Source: Dokdonella sp. (lineage in GTDB: Bacteria > Pseudomonadota > Gammaproteobacteria > Xanthomonadales > Rhodanobacteraceae). Taken from it: 64,000 nucleotides of DNA. Both the position numbers and the translations under genes were made by a program. This document shows positions 42,572 through 51,826 of the stretch, piece after piece. The DNA lies in contig NZ_JAGIAG010000008.1 in NCBI RefSeq assembly GCF_017744955.1, positions 1 to 64,000 of the forward strand, read 5' to 3'. The notes under the pieces were generated by a model, which did not search any database, was not told the origin of the DNA, and worked only from the letters and a program-made list of their open reading frames with translations. Each line of letters opens with the position of its first letter. Position 1 is the first letter of the stretch.

Positions 42572-43732
42572 TCAGTTTTTGTTCAGAACTTCCGTCCAGG
42601 CCAGCGGCTTGCCGACCAGCCAGCCCTGCGCGTACTGGCAGCCGAGCCGATGCAGGATTTCGCGCTGCTCGCGCGTCTCCACGCCCTCGGCGACGAGATC
42701 GCAACCGAGCGCACGTGCCATCGCGACGACGACGCCGACCAGAGCCGCGCCACGCTGCATGCCGAGCGCTCTGACGAAGCGGCCGTCGAGCTTGATCTGG
42801 TCGAAGTCCAGTGCCAACAGTGCGCCGAGATTGGAATATCCGGTGCCGAAATCGTCGAGCGCGACACGCATCCCGACCGCGTGGCAGCGCGCCATCAGCG
42901 CGGTGACCCGGGGGTGATCGAGCACCAGGCTCTCGGTGATCTCGAGCTTGAGCCGATCCGGCGGCAGCTCGCGCTCGCGCAACTGCGCGAGGATGCGTTC
43001 CACCAGGCCGTCGTCCTCGAGTTGCCGCGCGGACAGGTTCAGCGCGATGAACGGCAGCGGCTCGCGGCCGCTCCGGCGCAGCTCGGCCAGCATCTCGCAG
43101 ACGCGCACCAGCACGTAGTCTCCGACCGGCAGGATCAACGAGGTTTCCTCGGCCAGACGGATGAACTCGCTCGGCGACACCGCGCCGCGCTGCGGGTGTG
43201 ACCAGCGCACCAACGCTTCGTAGCCGGCGATGCGGCCGCTGATGATCTCCTCGATCGGCTGCAGGCGCACTTCGAGCTCCTTGCGTTCGAGTGCCGTGCG
43301 CAGCTCGCTTTCGAGGCGGATCTTGTCGAGCGCGAAGGCGTCGCCGGCCGACATCGCACTGTCGCCGCGAACGACCGCCGCATGGCCGCTCAACGTCGCC
43401 AGCATCGTGCGGTAGCGCGTCAGCTGGCTCATCAGTAAGGCGCGGACGATGGGGTCGGCGGCGGCGAGGCGGTCGGCGAACTGGTCCGCGTCGATGCGCG
43501 TCAGCATGCAATCCGTCAGCGCGCGGGCGGTGGTGGTGCGCGGCGATTCGTCGATCACCGACATCTCGCCGAGCAACATGCCCGGGCCGAGTTCGGCCAG
43601 TACGCGACGCTCGCCGAATTGCGTGGTGCTGATTTCGACCCGTCCGGATTCGATCAGGAACGCGCCGCGCGGGGGATCGCCTTCGGCGAACAGGATGTCG
43701 CCGGTCCGGTAGCGCTCGCTGTAGGACTGCAC
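42572..43732 (-). CDS. Cyclic-nucleotide-binding-domain EAL phosphodiesterase
   Basis: This 386-residue cytosolic protein has an N-terminal cNMP-binding/CRP-like sensor (about 5-115: FAEGDPPRGAFLIESGRVEI, GEMSVIDESPRTTTARAL) and a complete EAL domain (about 140-380). Catalytic motifs are intact: YEALVRW, NLSARQ, LEITESL, DDFGTGYSNL, FDQIKLDG and AEGVETREQ. It should hydrolyse cyclic di-GMP, perhaps under cAMP or cGMP control. The start is GTG 43732. It may influence the neighbouring type IV pilus, but linkage is only positional. Confidence 0.92.
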   Translation of the reverse strand: MQSYSERYRTGDILFAEGDPPRGAFLIESGRVEISTTQFGERRVLAELGPGMLLGEMSVIDESPRTTTARALTDCMLTRIDADQFADRLAAADPIVRALLMSQLTRYRTMLATLSGHAAVVRGDSAMSAGDAFALDKIRLESELRTALERKELEVRLQPIEEIISGRIAGYEALVRWSHPQRGAVSPSEFIRLAEETSLILPVGDYVLVRVCEMLAELRRSGREPLPFIALNLSARQLEDDGLVERILAQLRERELPPDRLKLEITESLVLDHPRVTALMARCHAVGMRVALDDFGTGYSNLGALLALDFDQIKLDGRFVRALGMQRGAALVGVVVAMARALGCDLVAEGVETREQREILHRLGCQYAQGWLVGKPLAWTEVLNKN

Positions 43733-43801
43733 GCCGAGATTCCCCCGAATCTGCTCCGGCGCCGATGTCGCCGGCCGGTGCGGCGTCCGGCCATCCTACA
43801 C

Positions 43802-43833
43802 AAAAAAGAAGGGCCGCATCGCTGCGGCCCTTC
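43802..43833 (-). terminator. Rho-independent terminator after the Ig-like lipoprotein gene
   Basis: AAGGGCCGCA (43809-43818) pairs perfectly with TGCGGCCCTT (43823-43832) around a TCGC loop. On the minus strand it is followed by CTTTTTTG. It lies 16 bp after the stop of the lipoprotein gene, closing the pil operon region. Confidence 0.93.
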
Positions 43834-43847
43834 GAGGTCGGATGCGG

Positions 43848-46169
43848 TTACGGTCCGCAGTTCGGCGGCCGCGGGCTGTCGCCGCAGCTACGCGGAACAC
43901 CGCTGAACTTGACCGTCGCGCTGGCGGAGCCTTCGCTGGCGAACACGCACTGTCCGCTGCCCAATCCGATGTTGTCGTCCGCGACGAACCCGCTCGCTTC
44001 CGCCGAGAAATCGGCCGCTCCGGAGGTGTTGGTCGTCGCGGTGTCAGGCGACAACGTGATCGCGGCGCCGGAACCGCCCGAGGCGCTGCAGGTTCCCGTG
44101 ATCACCGCGCCCGGCACCAGGACGCCGTCGGCGGTCCGCGCCGTCACCGTGATCGACTTGGTGATGCCCGCGGCCGGCACCGAGACGGAGTTCGGCGAGA
44201 CCTGCAGGGTGGCCACCTGCACCGCGATGCCGACGCTGGTGGTCTGACCGGCAGCGGACAGGTTCAACTTGCTGTTCGGGCCATCCGCCGGTGTGGCCGG
44301 CACGCCGGTCGTGACGACGGTACCGGTCGCGCAGCCGTTGACGCCGGTGAGGCTCGAGAAGCTGCCGTTGCCGCTCTGGCCGTCGACGGAACCCGTACCC
44401 GCGGCGAGGTCGAACTCGAACGACACTTCCAGGCCGCGCAGCGGAATGCCGAGCGCATCGGCGACGCAGACGGTGACGTGATCGGTGGTGTCGCCGAGGA
44501 TCGGATCGGGCGAGGCCGAGATCGTCGCCGGCGCGACGCCCGGATAGACCAGCGTACCGGCAGCCGTGACACGGCGCGGCCCGTTGTTCACGCGGTCGAT
44601 GCCGTCGCCCTGGGCCCACACCGCCATCGCATTGCCGACCGTGTTGACGGTGTAGGTCAGCTCCGCATGGACGATGCCCTTTTCATCGGTCGTCGCGCTG
44701 GTGGTGATGTTGCCGTGCATCGCACGGCCGATCAGGTACGGCAGGACCGAGCCGGTGTCGATCGGCGCGTCGTTGCGGTAGTTGTTGTTGAAGGCCGGCG
44801 TCACGTTGAGGCTGGTCGCGCTGTTGACCGACGTCACGGTCACTGCGCTCTCGAGGTCCGAGTTGCCTTCCACCGCGCGGCCGAAGACGAGCAGCGCGTC
44901 ACCGGCATTCGCGCCGTTCACGCCCGCCGTGGTAAAGCGGCCGGTCGGCGCGGTGAACAAGGTTCCGCCTTCCAGCGGATTGCCGTCGGTACCGGAAAGC
45001 AGGAACCGGTTGTCGTTCGGCGTTCCCGGCGCACCTACCGGCTGGTCGACCAGGCCGAAGCGAACCGGCGTGCCCGGGAGCGGAGGATTGCCCTGGCGAT
45101 CCTTGGCCAGCGCGGTGATCGTCAGCGTCAGCGTCGCATCCGGGTCCGGAGGAATCTGCGTGTCGCCGTTGGTACCGACATTGCCGGAGACCGAATTGAT
45201 CGTGATGCCCGGCAGGTTCGGCGCGAAGACCGGCGACGTCAGCTCGAGGCTGTAGAGCTTGCCGTCGGAAACGATGACCGAAGTCGTCGAAGTGATCGGA
45301 TCCTGGATGCCGTTGGTCACGTTGTTGTCGGCGCGATCGACCGTTGCGCGGATCTGCAGCGAGCCCTGCGGGGTCGCGCTGCCGGCCTGGAACGAGGCGA
45401 CGGCCACACCGCTCACCGTGTGCGACATCACCGACTTGCCGGACGCGGGGCCGGACACCGAATTGCTGCTGAGGATCGCGTCGCCGGTTTCTCCGACGAG
45501 CTCGAACTTGACGTTGTCGTAGCCGTTGTTGCCGCCGGCCGGGTCGGAGACGAACTGTCCGCCGCCGTCCCTGACCATCGCGTTGATCGAAGAACTGTTG
45601 TTGCCGCCGGAGCTCGGCAGGTAGACGTTGGCCGGAGCTGCGGACAACGCGACCGTCGCCGGCTGCGGGCCGACGCCGGAGGTGACGTTGATCGCCAGGG
45701 TTCTCGTCACCGTGTTCCCGGTTTCCGGGTCCTGGGCGGAGGCCGTGAGTGTTGCGGTTCCGGCGGTGACCCAGGACGTCACGAAGATCGTGGCCGACCC
45801 ATTGTTGAGAGTCAGCGGGATCGAGGCATATCGCTGCGTGAACTCATTGATGTCCTCGGTCGACGGATCGTCCGGAATCGAGATCGTGGCGATATTCGGA
45901 TTGTCGATCGTGAACGTTCCATCGCCACGCGGCGCCATCAAGGTGCCATTCGCGTTGCGGAACGCGACGCTCACCGTCGCCATGTACGGCGAGCCGATTG
46001 CAGGCGGCGTGCTTCCCGCATTCAACGGCAGGCTGGTGCGGTCCGCGGTCAGCGTGATCGAACCGCTCTGCGGCTGCGAGAACGTGCCGCCGTCACTGCC
46101 ACCGCCGCCGCAGCTGGTCAGCGCAAGGCTGACGAGCAGCAACCCAAGGGTCTTGCCAAACACTTTCAT
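43848..46169 (-). CDS. Large Ig-like (Big_1/invasin-type) lipoprotein downstream of pilQ
   Basis: This 773-residue protein has a lipoprotein signal (LGLLLVSLALTSCGGGG, Cys near 20), then Gly/Ser linker and about five repeated beta-sandwich modules. Repeats show the bacterial Ig pattern, for example GNTVTRTLAINVTSG, ATVKFSG and SITVTARTADGVLVPGAVIT. Near the C-terminus two Cys pairs could form disulfides. Such proteins are cell-surface or periplasmic structural or adhesive proteins. It lies 72 bp after pilQ and ends at a strong terminator, so it is probably cotranscribed with the pilus operon. A role with the pilus is inference. Confidence 0.82.
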   Translation of the reverse strand: MKVFGKTLGLLLVSLALTSCGGGGSDGGTFSQPQSGSITLTADRTSLPLNAGSTPPAIGSPYMATVSVAFRNANGTLMAPRGDGTFTIDNPNIATISIPDDPSTEDINEFTQRYASIPLTLNNGSATIFVTSWVTAGTATLTASAQDPETGNTVTRTLAINVTSGVGPQPATVALSAAPANVYLPSSGGNNSSSINAMVRDGGGQFVSDPAGGNNGYDNVKFELVGETGDAILSSNSVSGPASGKSVMSHTVSGVAVASFQAGSATPQGSLQIRATVDRADNNVTNGIQDPITSTTSVIVSDGKLYSLELTSPVFAPNLPGITINSVSGNVGTNGDTQIPPDPDATLTLTITALAKDRQGNPPLPGTPVRFGLVDQPVGAPGTPNDNRFLLSGTDGNPLEGGTLFTAPTGRFTTAGVNGANAGDALLVFGRAVEGNSDLESAVTVTSVNSATSLNVTPAFNNNYRNDAPIDTGSVLPYLIGRAMHGNITTSATTDEKGIVHAELTYTVNTVGNAMAVWAQGDGIDRVNNGPRRVTAAGTLVYPGVAPATISASPDPILGDTTDHVTVCVADALGIPLRGLEVSFEFDLAAGTGSVDGQSGNGSFSSLTGVNGCATGTVVTTGVPATPADGPNSKLNLSAAGQTTSVGIAVQVATLQVSPNSVSVPAAGITKSITVTARTADGVLVPGAVITGTCSASGGSGAAITLSPDTATTNTSGAADFSAEASGFVADDNIGLGSGQCVFASEGSASATVKFSGVPRSCGDSPRPPNCGP

Positions 46170-46241
46170 TGAGATTCTCCAGGACTGCAGTTCAGGGTGC
46201 GCTTGGATTGCACATGCCGTCGGAAGACCGAGGGCGAAGGA

Positions 46242-48506
46242 TCATTTCAGACTGTCGCTCAGAATGCGGGGCGTCACGAAAATCAACAGCTCCGCCTTGG
46301 TGTCGCTGCGCGTAGTCTTCTTGAACAGGTTTCCGAGGACCGGCAGGTCACCGAACAGCGGCACTTTCGTCAATCCATCGGACTTGTTGACCTCGTAGAC
46401 GCCGCCGAGCACCACGGTTTGACCGTTGTCGACCAGGACTTCCGTGCTGATTTCACGCTTGTCCAGCGTCGGCACACGGCCGCCGCCGGGGTTGTCGACG
46501 AAACCTGCGATCGCATCCTTCTTGACGTTGAGGTTCAGCACGACGCGGTCGTCCGCGGTGATCGTCGGCGTGACCTTGAGCTCGAGGACGGCTTCCTTGA
46601 ATTGCACCGTCGCCGTGCCGAGACCGCCGGCACCGGAGTTCTGATAGGTGACGTAGCCGACTTCCTGGCCTTGCTTGATGTCGGCTTCCTGCTGGTTCGC
46701 GGTGATCACGCGCGGGCTCGAGATGACTTCACCGCGCCCTTCGGTTTGCGCCGCCGACAATTCCAGATCGAGCAGATAGTCGGCGCCGAGAATCGCCAGA
46801 CCGAAGCTGCCGGCCGGAGTGGTCACCGGCAGGTTCACGTTGTAGCGATTGTCCAACTTGTTGCCGGTCTGAGTGACGCGGCCTCCATCCAGACCCGGCG
46901 GATAGATCGGATACGGACGGCCGCGATCGACGCGCCCTGCGAAAGCCTGATCCACCATGTAGTCGGTACCGGCAGAGTTTCCGCCTGTCACCACGACGTT
47001 GCCGTTGCGATCGGTGCGCGCCGCGTTGACGCCGAACTTGACGCCGAGCTCTCGCGCGAAGCTGTCCGTTGCAATGACGATCCGCGATTCGATCAATACC
47101 TGCTGTACCGGGCGGTCGAGCACTGCGACGAGCTGACGAATTTCCTGAATCTTGGACGGAATGTCGCTGACCAGCAGAGTGTTGGTACGGTCGTCGAAGG
47201 TCACACTGCCGCGTGTGGACAGGAATCCTCGCTGCGCATTCTGCTGGCCCTGGCCCGCGGTGGCACCGCCAGCCTGGTTCGTCTGCGCTTCTTTGGTGAG
47301 CAACGCAGCAATGTCCTTCGCCTTGCCATAGCTGATCGGAATGAAATCGGAGACCAGCGCTTCTTTGTCTTCCATCTTCAAACGCGCATCCGCGATCGCC
47401 TCTTCGCGTTCGGCAATCTCCTTCTGCGGCGCGACCCAGATCACGTTGCCGCGCTTGCGCTTGTCGAGTCCCTTGGCCTGCAGCACGATGTCGAGGGCCT
47501 GATCCCACGGAACGTTGATCAAACGCAGCGTGACGTTGCCCTGCACGCTGTCGGCGACGACGATGTTGAGATCGGACACGTCGGCGATCAGCTGCAACAC
47601 CGAACGCGCCGGGATGTCCTGGAAATTGAAGGTGACGCGGCTGCCGTTGTACTCGGGCTCGGCATTGCGGCCTTTGAGTTTGGGATCGTCCTTCTTCGGC
47701 GCGACTTCGACGACGTACTCGTTGCCGGTCTGGTAGGCCGACTGCTCGAACGGCTGCTTGGCGACGATTTCCATCCTCGTGCCGCTGCCGCGCGAACTCG
47801 TGCTGATCGACTGCACGGGCGTCGCAAAGTCCAGCACGTCGAGTTTCTTCGCTTGCGCCGGCGGCAGCTTCACATTGACCAGATCGAGCAGGATCGTGCC
47901 GCCTTCACGCTTCAGATTCACGCCGGCACCGGAACCGCTGAAGCTGACGACCACCCGACCTTCCCCGTTCTTGCCACGGCGAAAATCGACATTGGACACT
48001 TCGATTTCATTCGCGGCGCGCACGGTCTTGGTCGGATCGGCCTTGCCTGCGGCCGCGGCGGCGCTGGTGCTGCCGATCAAACCATTGTTGATGGCGACGA
48101 CCAGGGTGTTGCCGTTGGTACGCGTGTCGTAACCGGCAACGCGGAACAGATCGACGACGACGCGTGTGCGTCCGGCCGCCTCGATGGCCGATACCGCGGA
48201 CGTTGCGCCGGCGCCGATGTCGATGCGGCGCTTGCTGAGACCATTGCGTGTGTCGGGAAAATCCAGCGCGATGCTCGGCGGCGTCTCGGTCGAGAACACC
48301 TGCGGCGCGCCGACCGGCTGGGCGAACTTCAGCGACAACTCGACCTTGCCGCCGGGCAGGGCCGTGTAGCTGACGTCTTCGAGGACGTTTTCCGCCTGCG
48401 CAGCGCCGGCGAGCGCAAACCCGAACAGGGCCGCGATGCGAAGCATCCAAGGTCGTAACGCGTGGACCGATCCGGACGCGGGCTTTGTCGTGACTGTCGT
48501 GCTCAT
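46242..48506 (-). CDS. pilQ: Type IV pilus secretin PilQ
   Basis: PilQ (754 residues) is the outer-membrane channel of the type IV pilus. It has a signal peptide (MLRIAALFGFALAGAAQAEN), two AMIN domains that bind peptidoglycan (about 40-330), N0/N1 domains (about 350-480, including FNFQDIPARSVLQLIADVSD), and the secretin core with VLVDNGQTVVLGGVYE and KVPLFGDLPVLGNLFKKTTR. The C-terminus ends LLIFVTPRILSDSLK. It is the last of the pilMNOPQ set, 24 bp after pilP. Confidence 0.97.
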   Translation of the reverse strand: MSTTVTTKPASGSVHALRPWMLRIAALFGFALAGAAQAENVLEDVSYTALPGGKVELSLKFAQPVGAPQVFSTETPPSIALDFPDTRNGLSKRRIDIGAGATSAVSAIEAAGRTRVVVDLFRVAGYDTRTNGNTLVVAINNGLIGSTSAAAAAGKADPTKTVRAANEIEVSNVDFRRGKNGEGRVVVSFSGSGAGVNLKREGGTILLDLVNVKLPPAQAKKLDVLDFATPVQSISTSSRGSGTRMEIVAKQPFEQSAYQTGNEYVVEVAPKKDDPKLKGRNAEPEYNGSRVTFNFQDIPARSVLQLIADVSDLNIVVADSVQGNVTLRLINVPWDQALDIVLQAKGLDKRKRGNVIWVAPQKEIAEREEAIADARLKMEDKEALVSDFIPISYGKAKDIAALLTKEAQTNQAGGATAGQGQQNAQRGFLSTRGSVTFDDRTNTLLVSDIPSKIQEIRQLVAVLDRPVQQVLIESRIVIATDSFARELGVKFGVNAARTDRNGNVVVTGGNSAGTDYMVDQAFAGRVDRGRPYPIYPPGLDGGRVTQTGNKLDNRYNVNLPVTTPAGSFGLAILGADYLLDLELSAAQTEGRGEVISSPRVITANQQEADIKQGQEVGYVTYQNSGAGGLGTATVQFKEAVLELKVTPTITADDRVVLNLNVKKDAIAGFVDNPGGGRVPTLDKREISTEVLVDNGQTVVLGGVYEVNKSDGLTKVPLFGDLPVLGNLFKKTTRSDTKAELLIFVTPRILSDSLK

Positions 48507-48530
48507 CTGATTGATTCCCCCGTTGGATCG

Positions 48531-49058
48531 CTACTGCTTGCCGTCGCCCAAAGCAATCGTCGCCGCACGCTCCATCCAGCCGCCTCCGCCGTTCGGAATC
48601 AGCTCGACCAGGTCGATCCGATCCTCGGCGATGGCGCTGATGCGGCCGTAGTTCTGCCCGAGATAGTTGCCGACCCGCACGCGATGGACGACGCCGTCCG
48701 GATCGCGTATCAAGCCTTCCATCGACTTCGCCAGCCCCAGCGTGCCGGACATTTTCAAGCCGTCGAGCGGAAACGCCTCGAGCGGCTCGCGCGGACGATT
48801 CGGATCCGGCTGCGGTCCGCTGATCGCTGCCTGCTCCTGTTCTTCGGCGCTGAGTTCGAAAGGATTGCGCCGGTCCTTGTCGTTGTAGACGAACGTCTCG
48901 AATGTCTTGATGACTGGCAACGGCGTCAAGGGCGCGCCTTTCTTTGCCTTTTCCTGCGCGACCCATTGGCGCAAATCATCGGTCGGCGCGCAGGCGGCGA
49001 CACCGGCAATGACGACTGCGACCAAACCCGCCCGAGACACGAACTGGAAGGCCTTCAT
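48531..49058 (-). CDS. pilP: Type IV pilus lipoprotein PilP
   Basis: This 175-residue inner-membrane lipoprotein (lipobox GVAAC, Cys near 23) links the PilM/N/O platform to PilQ. The conserved region is TFVYNDKDRRNPFEL, then LDGLKMSGTLGLAKSMEGLI and DGVVHRVRVGNYLGQNYGRI in the C-terminal beta domain. It lies 1 bp after pilO. Confidence 0.96.
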   Translation of the reverse strand: MKAFQFVSRAGLVAVVIAGVAACAPTDDLRQWVAQEKAKKGAPLTPLPVIKTFETFVYNDKDRRNPFELSAEEQEQAAISGPQPDPNRPREPLEAFPLDGLKMSGTLGLAKSMEGLIRDPDGVVHRVRVGNYLGQNYGRISAIAEDRIDLVELIPNGGGGWMERAATIALGDGKQ

Positions 49059-49059
49059 C

Positions 49060-49773
49060 TCAATGTTCTCCCGCCGCCGGCTTGGCAGCCGGTTTGGCTG
49101 GAGCTTTGGCTCCAGGCTTCGCCGCTTCCGCCGCGCGCTGAACCGCCGCCGCTTCTTCGTCGTCGAGATAGCGGTACGTCTTCACCGTGCCTTCGAGCAT
49201 CAACTGCTCGGGCCCGACTCCCTTCGCCGGAGCGCCTTGCGCCGGGGCGGCAGGACGCAGCGAAACGTCGTGCATGGTCAGGATCACCACACGCGGCAGG
49301 GCGGCGACGCTACTGATGAAGTTGCCGAATTGATGGTAAGTGCCGAGCATCTTCAGCTGGATCGGCTTCTCGGCGTAGAAATCTTTCATGACTTCGGCGC
49401 CGGGCTGGAACAGCTGGGTTTCGATGCCCGCGCCGAGCGCGGCGTCGGAAATGTCGTTGAGCAGGTCCGGCATCTCCGTCTTGCTCGGGAGCTGCCGCAA
49501 CATCGTCTGCAGCATCTCCTTCATGTCGTCGAGCTGCTTGCGATAGGCCTCCAAGTTGACGACCTTGGCTTGCTTGTCGCTGAAGTCCTTCTTCAACGTG
49601 ACTTCTTTTCTGCGCAGGTTTTCGAGCTCCTCCTGCTGGCCGCTGATCTGCAGATACCAGCCGAAGAACAGGATCAGCACGACGATGATCGTGGCGAAGA
49701 ACACCTTGACCGACTTGGGCCAGCCGCCGACGTTGTGGCGATCGAGATTGCGCAGATCGTCGAGGAAGCTCAT
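49060..49773 (-). CDS. pilO: Type IV pilus assembly protein PilO
   Basis: This 237-residue bitopic protein has a membrane helix (VKVFFATIIVVLILFFGWYL, about 22-41), a coiled coil (about 45-90: EELENLRRKEVTLKKDFSDK) and a periplasmic ferredoxin-like domain (AEVMKDFYAEKPIQLKMLGT, YHQFGNFISSVAALPRVVIL). The Ala/Lys/Pro-rich tail of about 30 residues is unusual in length. It overlaps pilN by 4 nt. Confidence 0.96.
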   Translation of the reverse strand: MSFLDDLRNLDRHNVGGWPKSVKVFFATIIVVLILFFGWYLQISGQQEELENLRRKEVTLKKDFSDKQAKVVNLEAYRKQLDDMKEMLQTMLRQLPSKTEMPDLLNDISDAALGAGIETQLFQPGAEVMKDFYAEKPIQLKMLGTYHQFGNFISSVAALPRVVILTMHDVSLRPAAPAQGAPAKGVGPEQLMLEGTVKTYRYLDDEEAAAVQRAAEAAKPGAKAPAKPAAKPAAGEH

Positions 49774-50527
49774 TTCTTGTCTCCCGCGGCCGGAGACGTC
49801 GGCGCCTGCTTGGCTGCGTTGTCGGCCGGCGGCGCCGGCTTGTTCATCAGCTTGGCAGCGGCGCTGTCGAGCTGGGCACCGAGATCGGCCGGCTTCTTTT
49901 CTTCTGCCTGCGGTGCCGGTGGTGCCGGCGGCTGCTTGGCCGGGTCCGTGCCCTGCCCGTCACCCTGCATGTCCTCCGGCTTGCGCAGCTTGACGTCGAG
50001 CGAGAACAGGTACGGCAGTTTCTTGTCCGCATCCTTGGCATTGGCCTTGTTCTCGGTCTTGCGCAAATCGCTGCGGCCCATCCACGGCGAAACGTCGATG
50101 TTGCGCATGTAGGTCGCAACGCGCGCGTTCGACTCGGCCAGACCTTCGAGCGTCAAGGTGCTGCCGACCTGCTTCATCGACGACAAACGCGCACCGTCCG
50201 GAATGGTCTTCACCATTTCGTCGAACAGATGCACCATCTGCGAGCGATTCGACTGCAGTTGCTCGATGATTTCCTTGCGCGTCAGAAGCTGCGAGCGCGT
50301 CTTGTCGAGCTCTTTGATCTCCTCGATCTTCTTCTCGAGCCCTTTGATCTCGCCCTGCAGATACGTATTGCGCTCGGTCTGGTTGTCGATCAGATGGCTC
50401 ATCCAGTAGATCGCGGCGAACAGCACGGCGAACGCCGCCACCGCGGTCATGAGCAGCATCATGTAGAACTCGCGCTCGCGCAGCTTGCGGCGGTCGTTGC
50501 GCCAAGGCAGTAGGTTGATCTTGGCCA

Positions 50528-50528
<1 letters not shown>
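49770..50528 (-). CDS. pilN: Type IV pilus assembly protein PilN
   Basis: This 252-residue bitopic protein has the short cytoplasmic signature MAKINLLPWRNDRRKLRERE that binds PilM. A membrane helix (MLLMTAVAAFAVLFAAIYWM), a coiled coil (about 45-85) and a periplasmic domain follow. The C-terminal 75 residues are a Pro/Ala/Lys-rich low-complexity tail. It overlaps the pilM stop by one base. Confidence 0.97.
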
Positions 50529-51610
<1,082 letters not shown>

Positions 51611-51635
51611 TTACGAGCGAAAGATGCGCCGCCAC

Positions 51636-51664
51636 ATTAGATACAAGTGTTAACGACTTTTCAA
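51636..51664 (-). promoter_or_regulatory. Likely sigma-70 promoter of pilMNOPQ
   Basis: On the minus strand TTGAAA (51664-51659) and TCTAAT (51641-51636) are separated by 17 bp, 50 bp upstream of the pilM start. It lies in the 240-bp region shared with the divergent PBP1A gene. Confidence 0.55.
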
Positions 51665-51826
51665 CGACCACCGTCACAAATGGCAAAGACGAGTGGAATC
51701 AGTGGCTTTCTTCTGGAATCCGGTCCCCGCGACCCTTCCGGGCCGGTCCCGGCGGGCGACAGACAATCTATACTCTGGTCCTTCGCGCACGTACCTTGAC
51801 TGGCATCACAAGTTCTTAACCCTGCA

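Noticed and set aside
38662-42774. A 1370-codon open frame on the plus strand
   Set aside because: It runs antisense to batA, the DUF4381 and DUF58 genes and moxR, all of which have clear domains. The translation is Arg/Gln/Ala-rich low complexity, typical of a GC-driven shadow.
43842-48458. Two long plus-strand open frames over the Ig-like lipoprotein and pilQ
   Set aside because: They are the antisense shadow of two well-supported genes, with Asp/Arg/His-biased translation and no recognisable motif.
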